Assembly: GCA_902586495.1 (NCBI GenBank)
Contig: CACIHQ010000004.1
Span: 18,008 to 82,007 of the forward strand
Source: an uncultured Pelagibacteraceae bacterium
GTDB taxonomy: Bacteria; Pseudomonadota; Alphaproteobacteria; Pelagibacterales; Pelagibacteraceae
Reading direction: 5' to 3'
DNA: 64,000 nt
Numbering within the stretch: the first letter of the stretch is position 1; every line of letters starts with the position of its first letter. A program made the translations under genes and the position numbers. Under the pieces are notes generated by a model. It ran no database searches and had not been told where the DNA came from. It was given only the letters and a program-made list of their open reading frames with translations. Below are positions 8,828-18,042 of the stretch, piece after piece.

Positions 8828-9988
8828 ATGAGCAAAGTATTTAAAGTTGGCTTAATTGGTTGTGGTCATATCGCAGAAACATATTTCAGAGCTCACAAAT
8901 ATTTCAAAAATTTTAAAATCATTAAATGTGCAGATGTTAAAGAAAAAGTAGCTAAGAAATGTGCTAAAATTTATAAAATTAAAGCAGTTTCGGTAAGTAA
9001 TTTACTTAAAGATAAACAGGTTGAAATAATATTAAATCTAACCCCTCCAAAAGTTCATTACCAAATTGCAAAAAAGTCTCTGTTAAATGGAAAACACGTA
9101 TATTCAGAAAAACCACTAGCCTTAAATCTAAAAGACGGAAAAGAATTACTTAAGCTCTCAAAAAAAAAGAAATTATACTTAGGAAATGCCCCAGATACTT
9201 TTCTCGGAGGAGGCAATCAAAAATCTAAAGAATTATTAGAAGGTAAAAGTATCGGTAAAGTAAATTTAGGTAATGCGATTTTTGCTTTTCCAGGGGTTCA
9301 ATCTTATCATCCAGACCCAGAACCATGGTTTGCAAAAAAAGAAGGCGGTCCAGTAATTGATATGGGACCTTATTATCTCACAGCATTAGTAAATTTATTA
9401 GGTCCAGCAAAAGAAGTAAAAGCTGCAAGTTTAATGAAAGGTTCACGATTTAGAACAATTGGTATTGGACCTAAAAAGGGAAAAAGAATTAAGGTAGAAT
9501 GCCCAACTACATATTTTACAACAATTATATTTAAAAATGGAAGCATAATAAGACTTACTTTGTCTTTTGATGTTATAGCCCATCAAAGAAATCATATTGA
9601 ACTTTATGGAACCAAAGGTTCAATGATTGTGCCAGATCCTAATATGTTTGGTGGTTCAGTATATTTATGTAAAAAATTAGGAAGCCCATGGAAAGAATTT
9701 AAAACAAATCGTATGCCGCTAGGAAAAATTAATATTAGAACTCAAAGTTCAAGAGCAAATGAGTCACCTACTAACGCTAATTACAGAGGAGTTGGTCTTG
9801 CAGAAATGGCTTATTGTATTGATAAAAAAAAGATACATAGATGCAATGGAGAAGTATCTTTGCATGTTCTTGACTTGATACAATCGACTATGCAATCAGC
9901 TAAAACAAATAAACCAATTAGACTTAGTACAACATGTAAAATTCCAAAACTTTTTATTAATAAAGAAATAAATAAATTAATGAGATAA
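8828..9988 (+). CDS. Gfo/Idh/MocA family oxidoreductase (second copy in locus)
   Basis: A 386-residue NAD(P)-binding oxidoreductase with Rossmann motif GLIGCGHIAE near the N-terminus, LTPPKVH, and the family SEKPLALN motif at about residue 94. The VIDMGPYYLTALVNLLG segment replaces the DMMIHDFD of IolG, so it belongs to another subgroup of the family. It could oxidise an inositol epimer, an inositol derivative or an unrelated sugar feeding the same pathway. It follows iolD by 5 bp and precedes a ROK kinase by 3 bp, so the three are almost certainly co-transcribed. Confidence 0.8.
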   Translation: MSKVFKVGLIGCGHIAETYFRAHKYFKNFKIIKCADVKEKVAKKCAKIYKIKAVSVSNLLKDKQVEIILNLTPPKVHYQIAKKSLLNGKHVYSEKPLALNLKDGKELLKLSKKKKLYLGNAPDTFLGGGNQKSKELLEGKSIGKVNLGNAIFAFPGVQSYHPDPEPWFAKKEGGPVIDMGPYYLTALVNLLGPAKEVKAASLMKGSRFRTIGIGPKKGKRIKVECPTTYFTTIIFKNGSIIRLTLSFDVIAHQRNHIELYGTKGSMIVPDPNMFGGSVYLCKKLGSPWKEFKTNRMPLGKINIRTQSSRANESPTNANYRGVGLAEMAYCIDKKKIHRCNGEVSLHVLDLIQSTMQSAKTNKPIRLSTTCKIPKLFINKEINKLMR

Positions 9989-9991
9989 AAT

Positions 9992-10894
9992 ATGCAGATT
10001 GGTATTGATCTTGGGGCAAGTAAAATAGAGTATGTGTTATTAGATGATGTTGGCAATGAGCATCATAGAAAAAGAACTGAAGTTCCAAAAAATTATAAGG
10101 ATACGTTATCTATAATAAAAAAAATAGTTATCGAACTCGAGCGTAAAGCTGGTAAAGAGCTGCCAGTAGGTGTATGTCATCCGGGGATTCATTCTATTCA
10201 AACAGGACTAGTTAAGAATGCGCCTAATTCTTTTTGGATTAATGGCAAACCTTTACAAAGAGATTTACGAAGTGAGATCGGAAAAGAAATTTATTGTGAA
10301 AATGATGCTAACTGTTTTGCTTTATCAGAAGCTATAGATGGTTCTGGAAAACATTATAAAATAGTTTTTGGGGTAATTCTTGGATCTGGTGTTGGAGGCG
10401 GTTTAGTTATAGATAAACGAATTGTCAATGGACCTAATGGGATTACTGGAGAATGGGGACATAATCAAATACCGAGTGCTTGTATTGAAGGTGTTCAAAT
10501 AAAAAAAACCAATTTAAGAGCTGGGGAAATAGAGAACTTTGTTGCAGGTATAGGTATTTCTAAAGCGTTCAAAAATGAGTTTAAAAAGGATTTATCTGCC
10601 CAAAAGATATTTGAGATGCATAGAAAACTTGATTTAGATGCAGAAAAATTAATTGATAAATATAAAGATCAACTCGCTATGTCTTTAGCCACTGTTGTTA
10701 ATATTATTGATCCAGATGTGTTTGTTTTCGGGGGTGGAGTATCTAACGAAATAAATTTTTTAGATGAAATTAAACAAAAAATGAAAAAATTTGTAGCAGG
10801 GGGTGAATTTGAGGGGACTTTCTTAAAACCTAAATTTGGTGATGCAAGCGGTGTTCGGGGCGCAGCTCGATTAGCAAGAACCACAAATTATTGA
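9992..10894 (+). CDS. ROK family sugar kinase, zinc motif missing
   Basis: A 300-residue ROK-family kinase. The N-terminal phosphate loop is IGIDLGASKIEYVL, the catalytic Asp lies in YCENDANCFALSEA, and VILGSGVGGGLVIDKRIVNG and ITGEWGHNQIP follow in the usual order. The family zinc site CxCGxxGCxE that normally comes after the GEWGH block is not there; the protein reads IPSACIEGVQIKKTNLRAGEIENFV instead. It may phosphorylate a deoxy-sugar acid intermediate in place of IolC, which is absent from the window; that role is speculative. Family assignment is secure. Confidence 0.82.
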   Translation: MQIGIDLGASKIEYVLLDDVGNEHHRKRTEVPKNYKDTLSIIKKIVIELERKAGKELPVGVCHPGIHSIQTGLVKNAPNSFWINGKPLQRDLRSEIGKEIYCENDANCFALSEAIDGSGKHYKIVFGVILGSGVGGGLVIDKRIVNGPNGITGEWGHNQIPSACIEGVQIKKTNLRAGEIENFVAGIGISKAFKNEFKKDLSAQKIFEMHRKLDLDAEKLIDKYKDQLAMSLATVVNIIDPDVFVFGGGVSNEINFLDEIKQKMKKFVAGGEFEGTFLKPKFGDASGVRGAARLARTTNY

Positions 10895-10955
10895 CTAGTG
10901 AATAAAATTCATTTACTACAAAAGGAGCTAATTATTTAAGTCTAGGAAGAGAAAT

Positions 10956-11804
10956 ATGAAATTATGTAGAATAGGTAGTGTTGGAGAAGAAAAACCAGCA
11001 ATCATAGATAGTGAAAACAATTACCGAGATTTGTCATCAACAATTAATGATTTAAATCCTGACACATTAAATTTTGATACTTTAGAGAAAATAAAAAAAA
11101 CTGATATTTCAACTTTACCAAAGCTTGATTCAAGTTCTAGAATAGGTGCATGTGTCTCTAACCCATCAAAATTTATTGGCATTGGTTTAAATTTTAAAGA
11201 TCATGCCGAAGAACAAAATTTGCCAATACCAAAAGAACCTATAATTTTCTCAAAATTTACTAGTTGTATAGCTGGACCAAACGATCCAATTATTGTTCCT
11301 AAGGGGTCTAATCATACGGATTGGGAAGTTGAGTTAGGTTTTGTTATCGGAAAAAAAGCTATCAATGTCAGTGTTGAAAACGCCTTAGATCATGTTCTAG
11401 GCTTTTTTCTTGTAAATGATGTGAGTGAAAGAGATTTCCAAAAAAATAGAGGTTTAACTTGGGATAAAGGAAAAGGTTTTGATACATTTGGTCCAATAGG
11501 CCCATTCGTAGTTACTAAAGACGAATTACCAGACTATCAAAATTTAAATATGTTTTTAGATGTCAATGGGAAAAGGATGCAAACCGGAAATACAAGTAAA
11601 ATGATTTTTAATATCAAAAATTTAGTTTCTTACATGAGCTCATGTATGAGTTTACATCCTGGTGACATTTGTTGTACGGGAACTCCACCTGGTGTTGGTG
11701 AAAATATGAAGCCACCTGTTTTCTTAAAAGGCGGTGAAGAAGTCGTTTTGGGAATAGATAAGCTAGGCCAACAAAGTCATAAAGTCATACCTTATAAAGA
11801 TTAA
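10956..11804 (+). CDS. Fumarylacetoacetate hydrolase family protein
   Basis: A 282-residue FAH-domain protein with a short N-terminal domain. The barrel motifs are visible: GIGLNFKDHAEE, the metal-binding acidic residues of DWEVELGFVIG, NDVSERDFQ, and the C-terminal GDICCTGTPPGVG. Members hydrolyse, hydrate, decarboxylate or isomerise 2,4-diketo or ene-diol acids. A preceding 61-bp gap contains a ribosome-site-like AAAGGAG, so it may be expressed with the kinase upstream. Placement at the end of the iol-like run suggests it acts on a diketo acid from the same route; this is inference. Confidence 0.82.
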   Translation: MKLCRIGSVGEEKPAIIDSENNYRDLSSTINDLNPDTLNFDTLEKIKKTDISTLPKLDSSSRIGACVSNPSKFIGIGLNFKDHAEEQNLPIPKEPIIFSKFTSCIAGPNDPIIVPKGSNHTDWEVELGFVIGKKAINVSVENALDHVLGFFLVNDVSERDFQKNRGLTWDKGKGFDTFGPIGPFVVTKDELPDYQNLNMFLDVNGKRMQTGNTSKMIFNIKNLVSYMSSCMSLHPGDICCTGTPPGVGENMKPPVFLKGGEEVVLGIDKLGQQSHKVIPYKD

Positions 11805-11813
11805 TACATTTAA

Positions 11814-12521
11814 ATGATGGAATTATTTATTGCGTTAGGTGCTGGATTGATAAGTTTTTTATCCCCATGCGTTTTACCGCTTATTCCAGGATATATTTCT
11901 TACATATCTGGAAGTTCAATTAATGAATTAATTGAAAAAAAAAGCGTAAATTTATTCCCTATTATTCTATTCACTGTTGGATTTTCAATCGTCTTTATTT
12001 TTTTTGGTGCAGCATCTACATTACTTGGACAAGTTCTCTTACAAAATTCTTATGAGTTAAGAATAGTAGCAGGAGTTATAATCATTATTCTATCCCTCCA
12101 TTTAATTGGAATTATAAATATAAAATTCTTAAATTATGAAAAAAGAGTGCAAACAGATATAAAAAGAAATTTTTTTAGTCCAGCTTTGATTGGTATGGCT
12201 TTTGCATTTGGGTGGACTCCCTGCATTGGTCCAATACTTGGATCAATACTAGTTTTAGCGTCAACAGAAGAAAGTTTACAACAAGGTATTTTACTTTTAA
12301 CTTTTTATTCTATTGGATTAGCAGTGCCATTTATATTGGCTGGATATTTGATACAAAGATTTTTAGTATTTTCAAAAAATTTTAGAAAAAATATTAATAA
12401 GGTATCTAAAATTGGGGGATCTATATTGTTAATCACTGGTATTTTAATGATAACTAATCACCTACAAGCACTTGGCTTTTATTTATTAAATATATTTCCT
12501 TTTCTTCAAAATTTTGGATAA
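11814..12521 (+). CDS. ccdA: CcdA-type thiol-disulfide transport protein
   Basis: A 235-residue polytopic membrane protein with six hydrophobic segments, matching the DsbD transmembrane domain on its own. The paired redox cysteines are visible in SFLSPCVLPLIPGYISYISG (about residue 19) and GWTPCIGPILGS (about residue 138), each next to proline. It passes electrons from cytoplasmic thioredoxin to periplasmic partners for cytochrome c maturation. The start has two adjacent ATG codons at 11814 and 11817. An azoreductase-like gene begins 8 bp after the stop. Confidence 0.88.
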   Translation: MMELFIALGAGLISFLSPCVLPLIPGYISYISGSSINELIEKKSVNLFPIILFTVGFSIVFIFFGAASTLLGQVLLQNSYELRIVAGVIIIILSLHLIGIINIKFLNYEKRVQTDIKRNFFSPALIGMAFAFGWTPCIGPILGSILVLASTEESLQQGILLLTFYSIGLAVPFILAGYLIQRFLVFSKNFRKNINKVSKIGGSILLITGILMITNHLQALGFYLLNIFPFLQNFG

Positions 12522-12528
12522 TTAAGAA

Positions 12529-13113
12529 ATGAAAATTTATCAAATAGACTCCAGTGCCAGAAAAGAGGGATCGACTTCTAGAGCTTTAGCTAAAAAGTTA
12601 TTAAATAAAATTAAAAGTCCAGAGGATGAGATAATTTACAGAGATTTAAATGAGGAAATGGTTTTCGTCTCAGGGTTAACAGAGTCAGGGATGAATATTG
12701 AAAAAAAAGATCAAACTGATCATCATAGAAAAATGTTTGAATTATCAGATCAACTGGTTAAAGAGCTTAAAGAAAGCGATATTATTATAATTTCAGCTCC
12801 AATTTATAATTACGGACCACCAGCTACGTTAAAAGCGTGGTCAGATTTAGCTGCAAGAGTTGGTGAAACTTTTAAATTTAAGCCAAATGGAAGAAGAGAA
12901 GGTTTATTAAAAAATAAAAAAGCTTATTTAGTTATTACATCAGGTGGGACTAAATTAAATAGTAAAGAGGATTTCTTAACCCCTTGGCTGAAATTTATTT
13001 TAAATTTTTTTGGTATTGATAAAATAGAGACAATTAATGCTGATCAAATGGCTTTAAATTATGAAAAATCAATAAGGGACGCTGAAAAACAAATTGATAA
13101 TATAATTTTGTAA
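12529..13113 (+). CDS. azoR: FMN-dependent NADH-azoreductase-like flavodoxin-fold reductase
   Basis: A 194-residue protein with the AzoR pattern: an N-terminal phosphate-binding loop DSSARKEGSTSRAL, then IIISAPIYNYGPPATLKAWSDLAARVGETFKF and VITSGGT. It should reduce quinones or azo compounds with NADH using bound FMN, in the cytoplasm. It follows ccdA closely and ends just ahead of the TPP riboswitch region; a possible promoter for thiV overlaps its stop codon. Physiological substrate is not evident. Confidence 0.82.
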   Translation: MKIYQIDSSARKEGSTSRALAKKLLNKIKSPEDEIIYRDLNEEMVFVSGLTESGMNIEKKDQTDHHRKMFELSDQLVKELKESDIIIISAPIYNYGPPATLKAWSDLAARVGETFKFKPNGRREGLLKNKKAYLVITSGGTKLNSKEDFLTPWLKFILNFFGIDKIETINADQMALNYEKSIRDAEKQIDNIIL

Positions 13114-13136
13114 AATCTTAATTTCGTATATATTGT
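13108..13136 (+). promoter_or_regulatory. Possible promoter for the TPP-riboswitch/thiV transcript
   Basis: TTGTAA and TATTGT are separated by 17 bp just upstream of the riboswitch, with the first hexamer overlapping the azoR stop. Spacing suits a sigma-70-type promoter and would place the RNA start near the first riboswitch bases. In such AT-rich DNA chance matches are common. Confidence 0.35.
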
Positions 13137-13150
13137 CATCAATTAAATTA

Positions 13151-13211
13151 AGGGGTGTCTAAACAGACTGAGAGTAAACCCTAAGAACCTGTCCGGTAAT
13201 TCAGAAAGGGA
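13151..13211 (+). promoter_or_regulatory. TPP (THI-element) riboswitch
   Basis: The conserved blocks of the thiamine-pyrophosphate riboswitch are present in order: GGGGTG, CTGAGAG (13168-13174), ACCCTAAGAACCTG (starting about 13178), a shortened GGTAAT block and a closing AAAGGGA. The element is compact, about 61 nt, and lacks the optional P3 extension. Its last bases include the purine-rich stretch that serves as ribosome site for thiV, whose ATG starts four bases later, so ligand binding would most simply block translation. In SAR11 this element is known to sit before thiV. Confidence 0.88.
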
Positions 13212-13214
13212 AAA

Positions 13215-14660
13215 ATGAACAATTTTTTTTTAAGCCAATCTTCATCATTAACGTTAGTTATTATTATAAGTTTGATATTTGTTTTTTTAGGCTTATATAA
13301 CTCAAAAAAATATCAAGGGTTAAAAAATTATTTAACTGCAGATCGTAATATTGAATCATTTTCTTTAACAACAAGTTTAACTGCTTCAGCTTTAGGAGCA
13401 TGGGTTTTATTTGGTCCAGCATCAGCAGCAACTTGGGGAGGAATAGGAGCTGTTATAGGATATTCACTAGGAACTGCCTTTCCTATGTTTTTTTTAATAT
13501 ATCTTGGAAAAAAAATTAGAAATGACTTTCCTAAAGGATCCTCTTTGATTGAGTTTTTACGTAAAAAGTTTGGAAAAAGTTTATTTAAATTAATTTTATT
13601 AATGACAATTTTTTACATGTTTATCTTTTTATGTGCTGAAGTTACTGCCGTAGCTGTTTTAGTTAATTATATTTCGGGTACAGAACTTTGGATAACTGCT
13701 TTAATTGTGCTTATGTCCACACTTGCGTACACTTTATATGGAGGTTTAAGAGCATCAATATTTACTGATAATATTCAGATGGTCGTTATTGGAGTTCTTT
13801 TGTTAATTTCTCTAGCTTATATAAGCTCTTTTACAGGACCTGAATTTTCTTTTGATTTTATAAAAGAAAAAAATCCTCAACTATTAAGCTCGTCTTACCT
13901 ACCAAGTTATACAGCTGGTTTAACTTTTTTTATTGCGGTAGCAGCAACTAATTTATTTCATCAAGGTAATTGGCAAAGAGTGTATGCTGCAAAGAATTTT
14001 GAAACTCTTAAAAAAAGCTTAATTATATCTTTTTTTATTATTATACCTGTAGTATTTTGCATGGGATTTACAGGAATGGTTGCTTTCTCTGTAGATCCAA
14101 CTATAAGACCAGATCTTGGTTTCTTTACATTATTACTTAAAGATCAAAATGAACTACTTTCTATTGTAGTAATTATATTAGGTTTGGCATTAACCATATC
14201 AACTCTAGACACTTTGGTAAATGCAATATCAAGCTTGATAGTTGTTGATGGTAAAGCAACATTAAATTTAGATAAAAAAACAAATTATTTAACTTTGTCT
14301 AAATATGTAATTTTATTTTTATCCTTTATTTCATTTATTATTGCCTCTAAAGGATTTGATATTTTATATTTATTTTTATTAGCTGATTTATTTTGTTGTG
14401 CTTTTGTGCTAACTGTTTTTAGTAGCTTCTATAATAAAAACATAAATGAAAAAATTGCATATGTTTCAATTATAATTGGATTGATTGGAGGTTTTTTGAT
14501 GTTTCCTGCTCCTGATTTCTCTCAAAGTTTATTAGTTGGTATCCTTTTACCTAAAGAATTATTTTCACCTATTGTGTCACAGTCTTTACTATTTTTATCT
14601 TTTGTAATTGCAACATTTTTACCATTGATAGTTTTGAAAGCCAAAAGGTTTTTATATTAG
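13215..14660 (+). CDS. thiV: SSS-family symporter under TPP control, probable HMP transporter
   Basis: A 481-residue sodium:solute symporter with about 13 hydrophobic helices. The SSS pattern is visible in [38 protein letters not shown] and [20 protein letters not shown] riboswitch lies immediately upstream, so the substrate should be a thiamine precursor. In SAR11, thiV in this setting is the proposed carrier for the pyrimidine precursor HMP, which these cells need because they lack its synthesis gene. No thi genes are in the window. Start is the ATG at 13215. Confidence 0.85.
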   Translation: MNNFFLSQSSSLTLVIIISLIFVFLGLYNSKKYQGLKNYLTADRNIESFSLTTSLTASALGAWVLFGPASAATWGGIGAVIGYSLGTAFPMFFLIYLGKKIRNDFPKGSSLIEFLRKKFGKSLFKLILLMTIFYMFIFLCAEVTAVAVLVNYISGTELWITALIVLMSTLAYTLYGGLRASIFTDNIQMVVIGVLLLISLAYISSFTGPEFSFDFIKEKNPQLLSSSYLPSYTAGLTFFIAVAATNLFHQGNWQRVYAAKNFETLKKSLIISFFIIIPVVFCMGFTGMVAFSVDPTIRPDLGFFTLLLKDQNELLSIVVIILGLALTISTLDTLVNAISSLIVVDGKATLNLDKKTNYLTLSKYVILFLSFISFIIASKGFDILYLFLLADLFCCAFVLTVFSSFYNKNINEKIAYVSIIIGLIGGFLMFPAPDFSQSLLVGILLPKELFSPIVSQSLLFLSFVIATFLPLIVLKAKRFLY

Positions 14661-14701
14661 TCGATTGCATTAAAGAAATTATTGTCTATAAGTTTGACAC
14701 A

Positions 14702-15637
14702 ATGTCAGTTAATCAAATAGTAATTAATGATCTTTCCAAAGTTTATGATAATGGTTTTAATGCTTTAAAAAAAGTTAGTCTTGAAGTTAAACAAGGTGAA
14801 ATCCTTGCAATGCTTGGACCAAATGGTGCAGGAAAGACAACTTTAATTAGTATAATTTGTGGCATTGTTACACCCTCATATGGTTCTGTTTCTGTCGATG
14901 GTTTTGATATAATCAAAGATTATAGGGAGACAAGATCTAGAATTGGCATGGTTCCTCAAGAACTAAGTTTAGAGTCTTTTGAAACAGTTTTTGATACTGT
15001 ATCATATTCGAGAGGTTTATATGGTAAATCACCAAAACCTGAACACATAGAAAAAATTTTAAAAGATTTAAGTTTATGGGATAAAAAAGATCAAAGATTA
15101 AGACAACTATCTGGTGGGATGAAAAGAAGAGTTTTAATTGCTAAAGCTTTATCTCATGAACCAAAGATATTATTTTTAGATGAACCTACAGCAGGGGTAG
15201 ATGTTGAATTAAGAAAAGAAATGTGGAAAGTAGTAGATACATTAAGAAAAACAGGAGTGACAATTATTTTAACAACTCATTATATTGAAGAAGCAGAAGC
15301 TATTGCAGATAGGGTTGGTGTAATCAATCAGGGTGAAATAATACTTGTTGAAGAAAAAAAAGAATTGTTAAAAAAGATGGGTCAAAAAACACTTACAATC
15401 GAATTACAAGAAAGCATCAACAAAATACCACAATCATTAGAAAAATATAATTTAGATATTGGAGACAATAAAACGTATCTAAATTATACTTACAGTCTTC
15501 AAGAAAAACAAACAGGCATAACTAACTTATTGCAAGATTTAAAAGATACTGGCCTGAAATTAAGAGATTTAAAAACAGAACAAAGTAATTTGGAAAAAAT
15601 ATTTGTTAATTTAGTTAAGGAAAATAATGAAATTTAA
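14702..15637 (+). CDS. ABC-2 type exporter ATPase (CcmA/DrrA-like)
   Basis: A 311-residue ATP-binding subunit with Walker [10 protein letters not shown] (about 40-48), signature [15 protein letters not shown], Walker [13 protein letters not shown] and the switch His in [11 protein letters not shown]-terminal domain of roughly 85 residues follows the ATPase core, as in exporters of the drug, polysaccharide or lipid type. It overlaps the permease gene by 11 bp, so the two form one transporter. Substrate unknown. Confidence 0.87.
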   Translation: MSVNQIVINDLSKVYDNGFNALKKVSLEVKQGEILAMLGPNGAGKTTLISIICGIVTPSYGSVSVDGFDIIKDYRETRSRIGMVPQELSLESFETVFDTVSYSRGLYGKSPKPEHIEKILKDLSLWDKKDQRLRQLSGGMKRRVLIAKALSHEPKILFLDEPTAGVDVELRKEMWKVVDTLRKTGVTIILTTHYIEEAEAIADRVGVINQGEIILVEEKKELLKKMGQKTLTIELQESINKIPQSLEKYNLDIGDNKTYLNYTYSLQEKQTGITNLLQDLKDTGLKLRDLKTEQSNLEKIFVNLVKENNEI

Positions 15638-16394
15638 TTATTATGGTTTTAAAGCTATATATGTTCATGAAATGAATAGATTTTTAAGAACTGTAGGTCA
15701 GTCGATTCTTTCACCAGTGATATCTACATCATTATATTTTGTTGTTTTTGGTTCAGTGATCGGAGGTTATATTCAAAAAATTGATGGTGTTAGTTATGGT
15801 TCATATATCGTTCCAGGTTTATTAATGCTGACATTACTCACTCAGTCAATTAGTAACACTTCTTTTGGAATATTTTTCCCAAAATTTAATGGAACTATTA
15901 ACGAGATTTTAGCAGCACCTATCTCAACTCTTGAAACAGTCTTAGCTTTTGTAGGAGCAGGAGCCACTAAAACTTTAATAGTTGGTGCTGTTATCTTTAC
16001 TACTGCCTCTTTTTTTGCTGATGTATCTGTTGAATATCCAATGTTGATGATATTTTTGTTGATTTTAGTCTCTTTTACCTTTGCATTATTTGGTTTTTTG
16101 ATTGGCGTAGTGAGCAAAAATTTTGAACAAATGTCTATAATTCCATCATTAGTTATTACACCAATGGTATTTTTAGGGGGCAGTTTATATAGTCTAGATA
16201 TGTTGCCACCATTTTGGCAAACTGTTTCTTATTTTAATCCAGTAGTTTACTTAATTGATGGTTTAAGATTCTCATTTTACGGAATATCAGATTTCAATAT
16301 TTGGATAAGCGTAGGGTCCATGGTCTCATTTTTAGTGATATGTGTGATAGCTGTCTCAATATTACTTAAGAAGGGTTATAACATTAAGTCGTAA
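15627..16394 (+). CDS. ABC-2 type exporter permease
   Basis: A 255-residue inner-membrane protein with about six helices and the ABC-2 membrane pattern: a short cytoplasmic N-terminus, a [17 protein letters not shown] segment, [17 protein letters not shown] and the closing [22 protein letters not shown], which is typical of NodJ/DrrB-like permeases. Its start lies inside the end of the ATPase gene. It ends 51 bp from the convergent aceA gene. Confidence 0.85.
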   Translation: MKFNYYGFKAIYVHEMNRFLRTVGQSILSPVISTSLYFVVFGSVIGGYIQKIDGVSYGSYIVPGLLMLTLLTQSISNTSFGIFFPKFNGTINEILAAPISTLETVLAFVGAGATKTLIVGAVIFTTASFFADVSVEYPMLMIFLLILVSFTFALFGFLIGVVSKNFEQMSIIPSLVITPMVFLGGSLYSLDMLPPFWQTVSYFNPVVYLIDGLRFSFYGISDFNIWISVGSMVSFLVICVIAVSILLKKGYNIKS

Positions 16395-16445
16395 CTGACC
16401 CATCACTGGGCCATTTAAAACTAATTTTCAAGAGGTATTGATTTA

Positions 16446-17720
16446 TTAGAATTGCTCAGACTCTGTTGAGCCGTCCATAGCGGTAGTAGCACTTTTCCCG
16501 CTACTAATTGTATTTGATACAGCGTCAAAGTAAGAAGTGCCAACTTCTCTTTGATGTTTTACACTAGTATACCCATCTTTTTCACGAGCAAATTCTTGTT
16601 GTTGAATTTTAGAATAAGCGGCCATACCCTCTTTTTTATATTTTTCTGCTAATTCAAATATAGCTATATTTTGAGTATGAAATCCTGCTAGAGTAATAAA
16701 CTGGAATTTATATCCCATTTTACTTATTTCAGTTTGAAAAGTTGCTATCTCGCTATCTGATAAATGTTTTTTCCAATTAAAAGAGGGTGAACAATTATAA
16801 GCTAATAGTTTTCCAGGAAATTTTTCATGGATAGCATCTGCAAATTTTTTCGCCTCTTTAAGATTAGGAGTTGCAGTTTCACACCATATTAAATCTGAAT
16901 AAGGTGCATACGCCATTCCTCTAGAGATCGCTTGATCAATTCCTGCTTTTACATAATAAAAGCCTTCTGGTGATCTTTCTCCAGTTAAGAAAGGTTTATC
17001 ATTTTCATCATAATCATTAGTAATAAGTTTTGCGGCATTAGCATCAGTTCTCGCTAAAATTATTAATGGAACATCTGCTATATCAGCAGCTAATCTCGCA
17101 GCTTTTAAATTTTTAATCATTGTGCCTGTTGGTACAAGAACTTTACCACCCATGTGCCCACATTTTTTTTCACTGGCAAGTTGATCTTCAAAATGTACAC
17201 CTGCAGCTCCAGCTTTGATAAATTTTTTCGCTAGCTCAAATACATTTAACGGTCCACCAAAACCTGCCTCACCATCAGCAATAATCGGAAGCATATAATC
17301 TGTTCTTTTTTCTTTCTTCATATCACCATCATTAATTTCCATGTGTTGAATTTGGTCTGCTCTAATTAAAGCATTGTTCATAGACTCAACTAATTTTGGT
17401 GCACTGTCATAAGGATATAAAGATTGATCTGGGTACATTTCACCAGCAGTATTTGCATCAGCTGCTACCTGCCATCCACTTAAATAGATTGCTTTAAGTC
17501 CTGCTTTTGCATGTTGAACTGCATGATTTCCTGATAAAGATCCTAAAGTATTAACATATGGCTCTGAATTTAAAAGATTCCATAATTTAATAGATTGTTG
17601 TTTACATAGTGAATACTCAATTTTAATCGAACCTCTTAACCTCTCTACTTCCTTAGGCGTATAATCCCTTTTAATTCCGGCAAATCTTTTTAGGTCGTAT
17701 GATATATTCTCTGCACTCAT
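16446..17720 (-). CDS. aceA: Isocitrate lyase
   Basis: A 424-residue enzyme of normal bacterial length that splits isocitrate to succinate and glyoxylate in the glyoxylate bypass. The catalytic-loop motif KKCGHMGGK is at about residues 184-192. [14 protein letters not shown], the [12 protein letters not shown] segment and [16 protein letters not shown] carry substrate- and Mg-binding residues. It lies on the minus strand behind a 53-codon ORF and diverges from an XRE/DUF2083 regulator, with a set of repeated operator-like sites between them. The mature enzyme would link acetate, fatty acid or glyoxylate metabolism to the TCA cycle. Confidence 0.93.
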   Translation of the reverse strand: MSAENISYDLKRFAGIKRDYTPKEVERLRGSIKIEYSLCKQQSIKLWNLLNSEPYVNTLGSLSGNHAVQHAKAGLKAIYLSGWQVAADANTAGEMYPDQSLYPYDSAPKLVESMNNALIRADQIQHMEINDGDMKKEKRTDYMLPIIADGEAGFGGPLNVFELAKKFIKAGAAGVHFEDQLASEKKCGHMGGKVLVPTGTMIKNLKAARLAADIADVPLIILARTDANAAKLITNDYDENDKPFLTGERSPEGFYYVKAGIDQAISRGMAYAPYSDLIWCETATPNLKEAKKFADAIHEKFPGKLLAYNCSPSFNWKKHLSDSEIATFQTEISKMGYKFQFITLAGFHTQNIAIFELAEKYKKEGMAAYSKIQQQEFAREKDGYTSVKHQREVGTSYFDAVSNTISSGKSATTAMDGSTESEQF

Positions 17721-17769
17721 TTACTATCTTTCTAAATTAGGCTGTGAAAATGAGATGTCAAAAATTAAA

Positions 17770-17931
17770 CTAGTTTGACTCTCTTGGAGTCTCAACTAAA
17801 TCTTGCATTCCACTTGAACCCCAATCACAATGATCGTCTCTCATGTAAGTACCTCTTCTATTATGCTGAGCTAAGTCCTCATGACTAATGATTTGAGCCT
17901 CATTTTCGTAGTTTTTTAATTTTTCTTCCAT
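17770..17931 (-). CDS. 53-residue hydrophilic protein upstream of aceA
   Basis: An open frame of 53 codons read from the ATG at 17931 to TAG at 17770, on the same strand as aceA and 49 bp ahead of it. The product is charged and has no membrane segment; a notable internal stretch is HNRRGTYMRDDHCDWGSSG. I do not recognise it. Its start codon overlaps the first of the operator-like repeats, so it would be first in an aceA transcript controlled by the divergent regulator. No strong ribosome site is seen. Confidence 0.5.
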   Translation of the reverse strand: MEEKLKNYENEAQIISHEDLAQHNRRGTYMRDDHCDWGSSGMQDLVETPRESN

Positions 17932-18034
17932 GTAAATCTTATAATTTACAAAATTTACAAAATCTACAAAAAAGCATAAAAAGGTTGTAAATTAAGGAAA
18001 ATTATTGTAAATATAAATTTACAAAATTTACAAA
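17931..18034. promoter_or_regulatory. Array of ATTTACAAA operator-like repeats between aceA and its regulator
   Basis: The divergent region holds direct 9-bp repeats ATTTACAAA at 17944, 17953 and 17962 (the last with one change) and again at 18017 and 18026, each set in exact 9-bp phase. Inverted half-sites (TTGTAAAT-like) lie at 17985 and 18006, and another TGTAAAT at 17931. The arrangement suggests cooperative binding by the neighbouring XRE regulator, controlling both its own gene and aceA. RamB of Corynebacterium, a relative, binds a similar A/T-flanked core. Confidence 0.7.
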
Positions 18035-18042
18035 TAGAAAAC

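Noticed and set aside
10895..10955. Small hairpin between the ROK kinase and FAH genes
   Set aside because: GTGAAT/ATTCAT pairing is short and AT-rich, expected by chance in this composition.
16395..16445. CCCA/TGGG repeat between the exporter permease and aceA
   Set aside because: Only four base pairs and no T-run; too weak to call a terminator.
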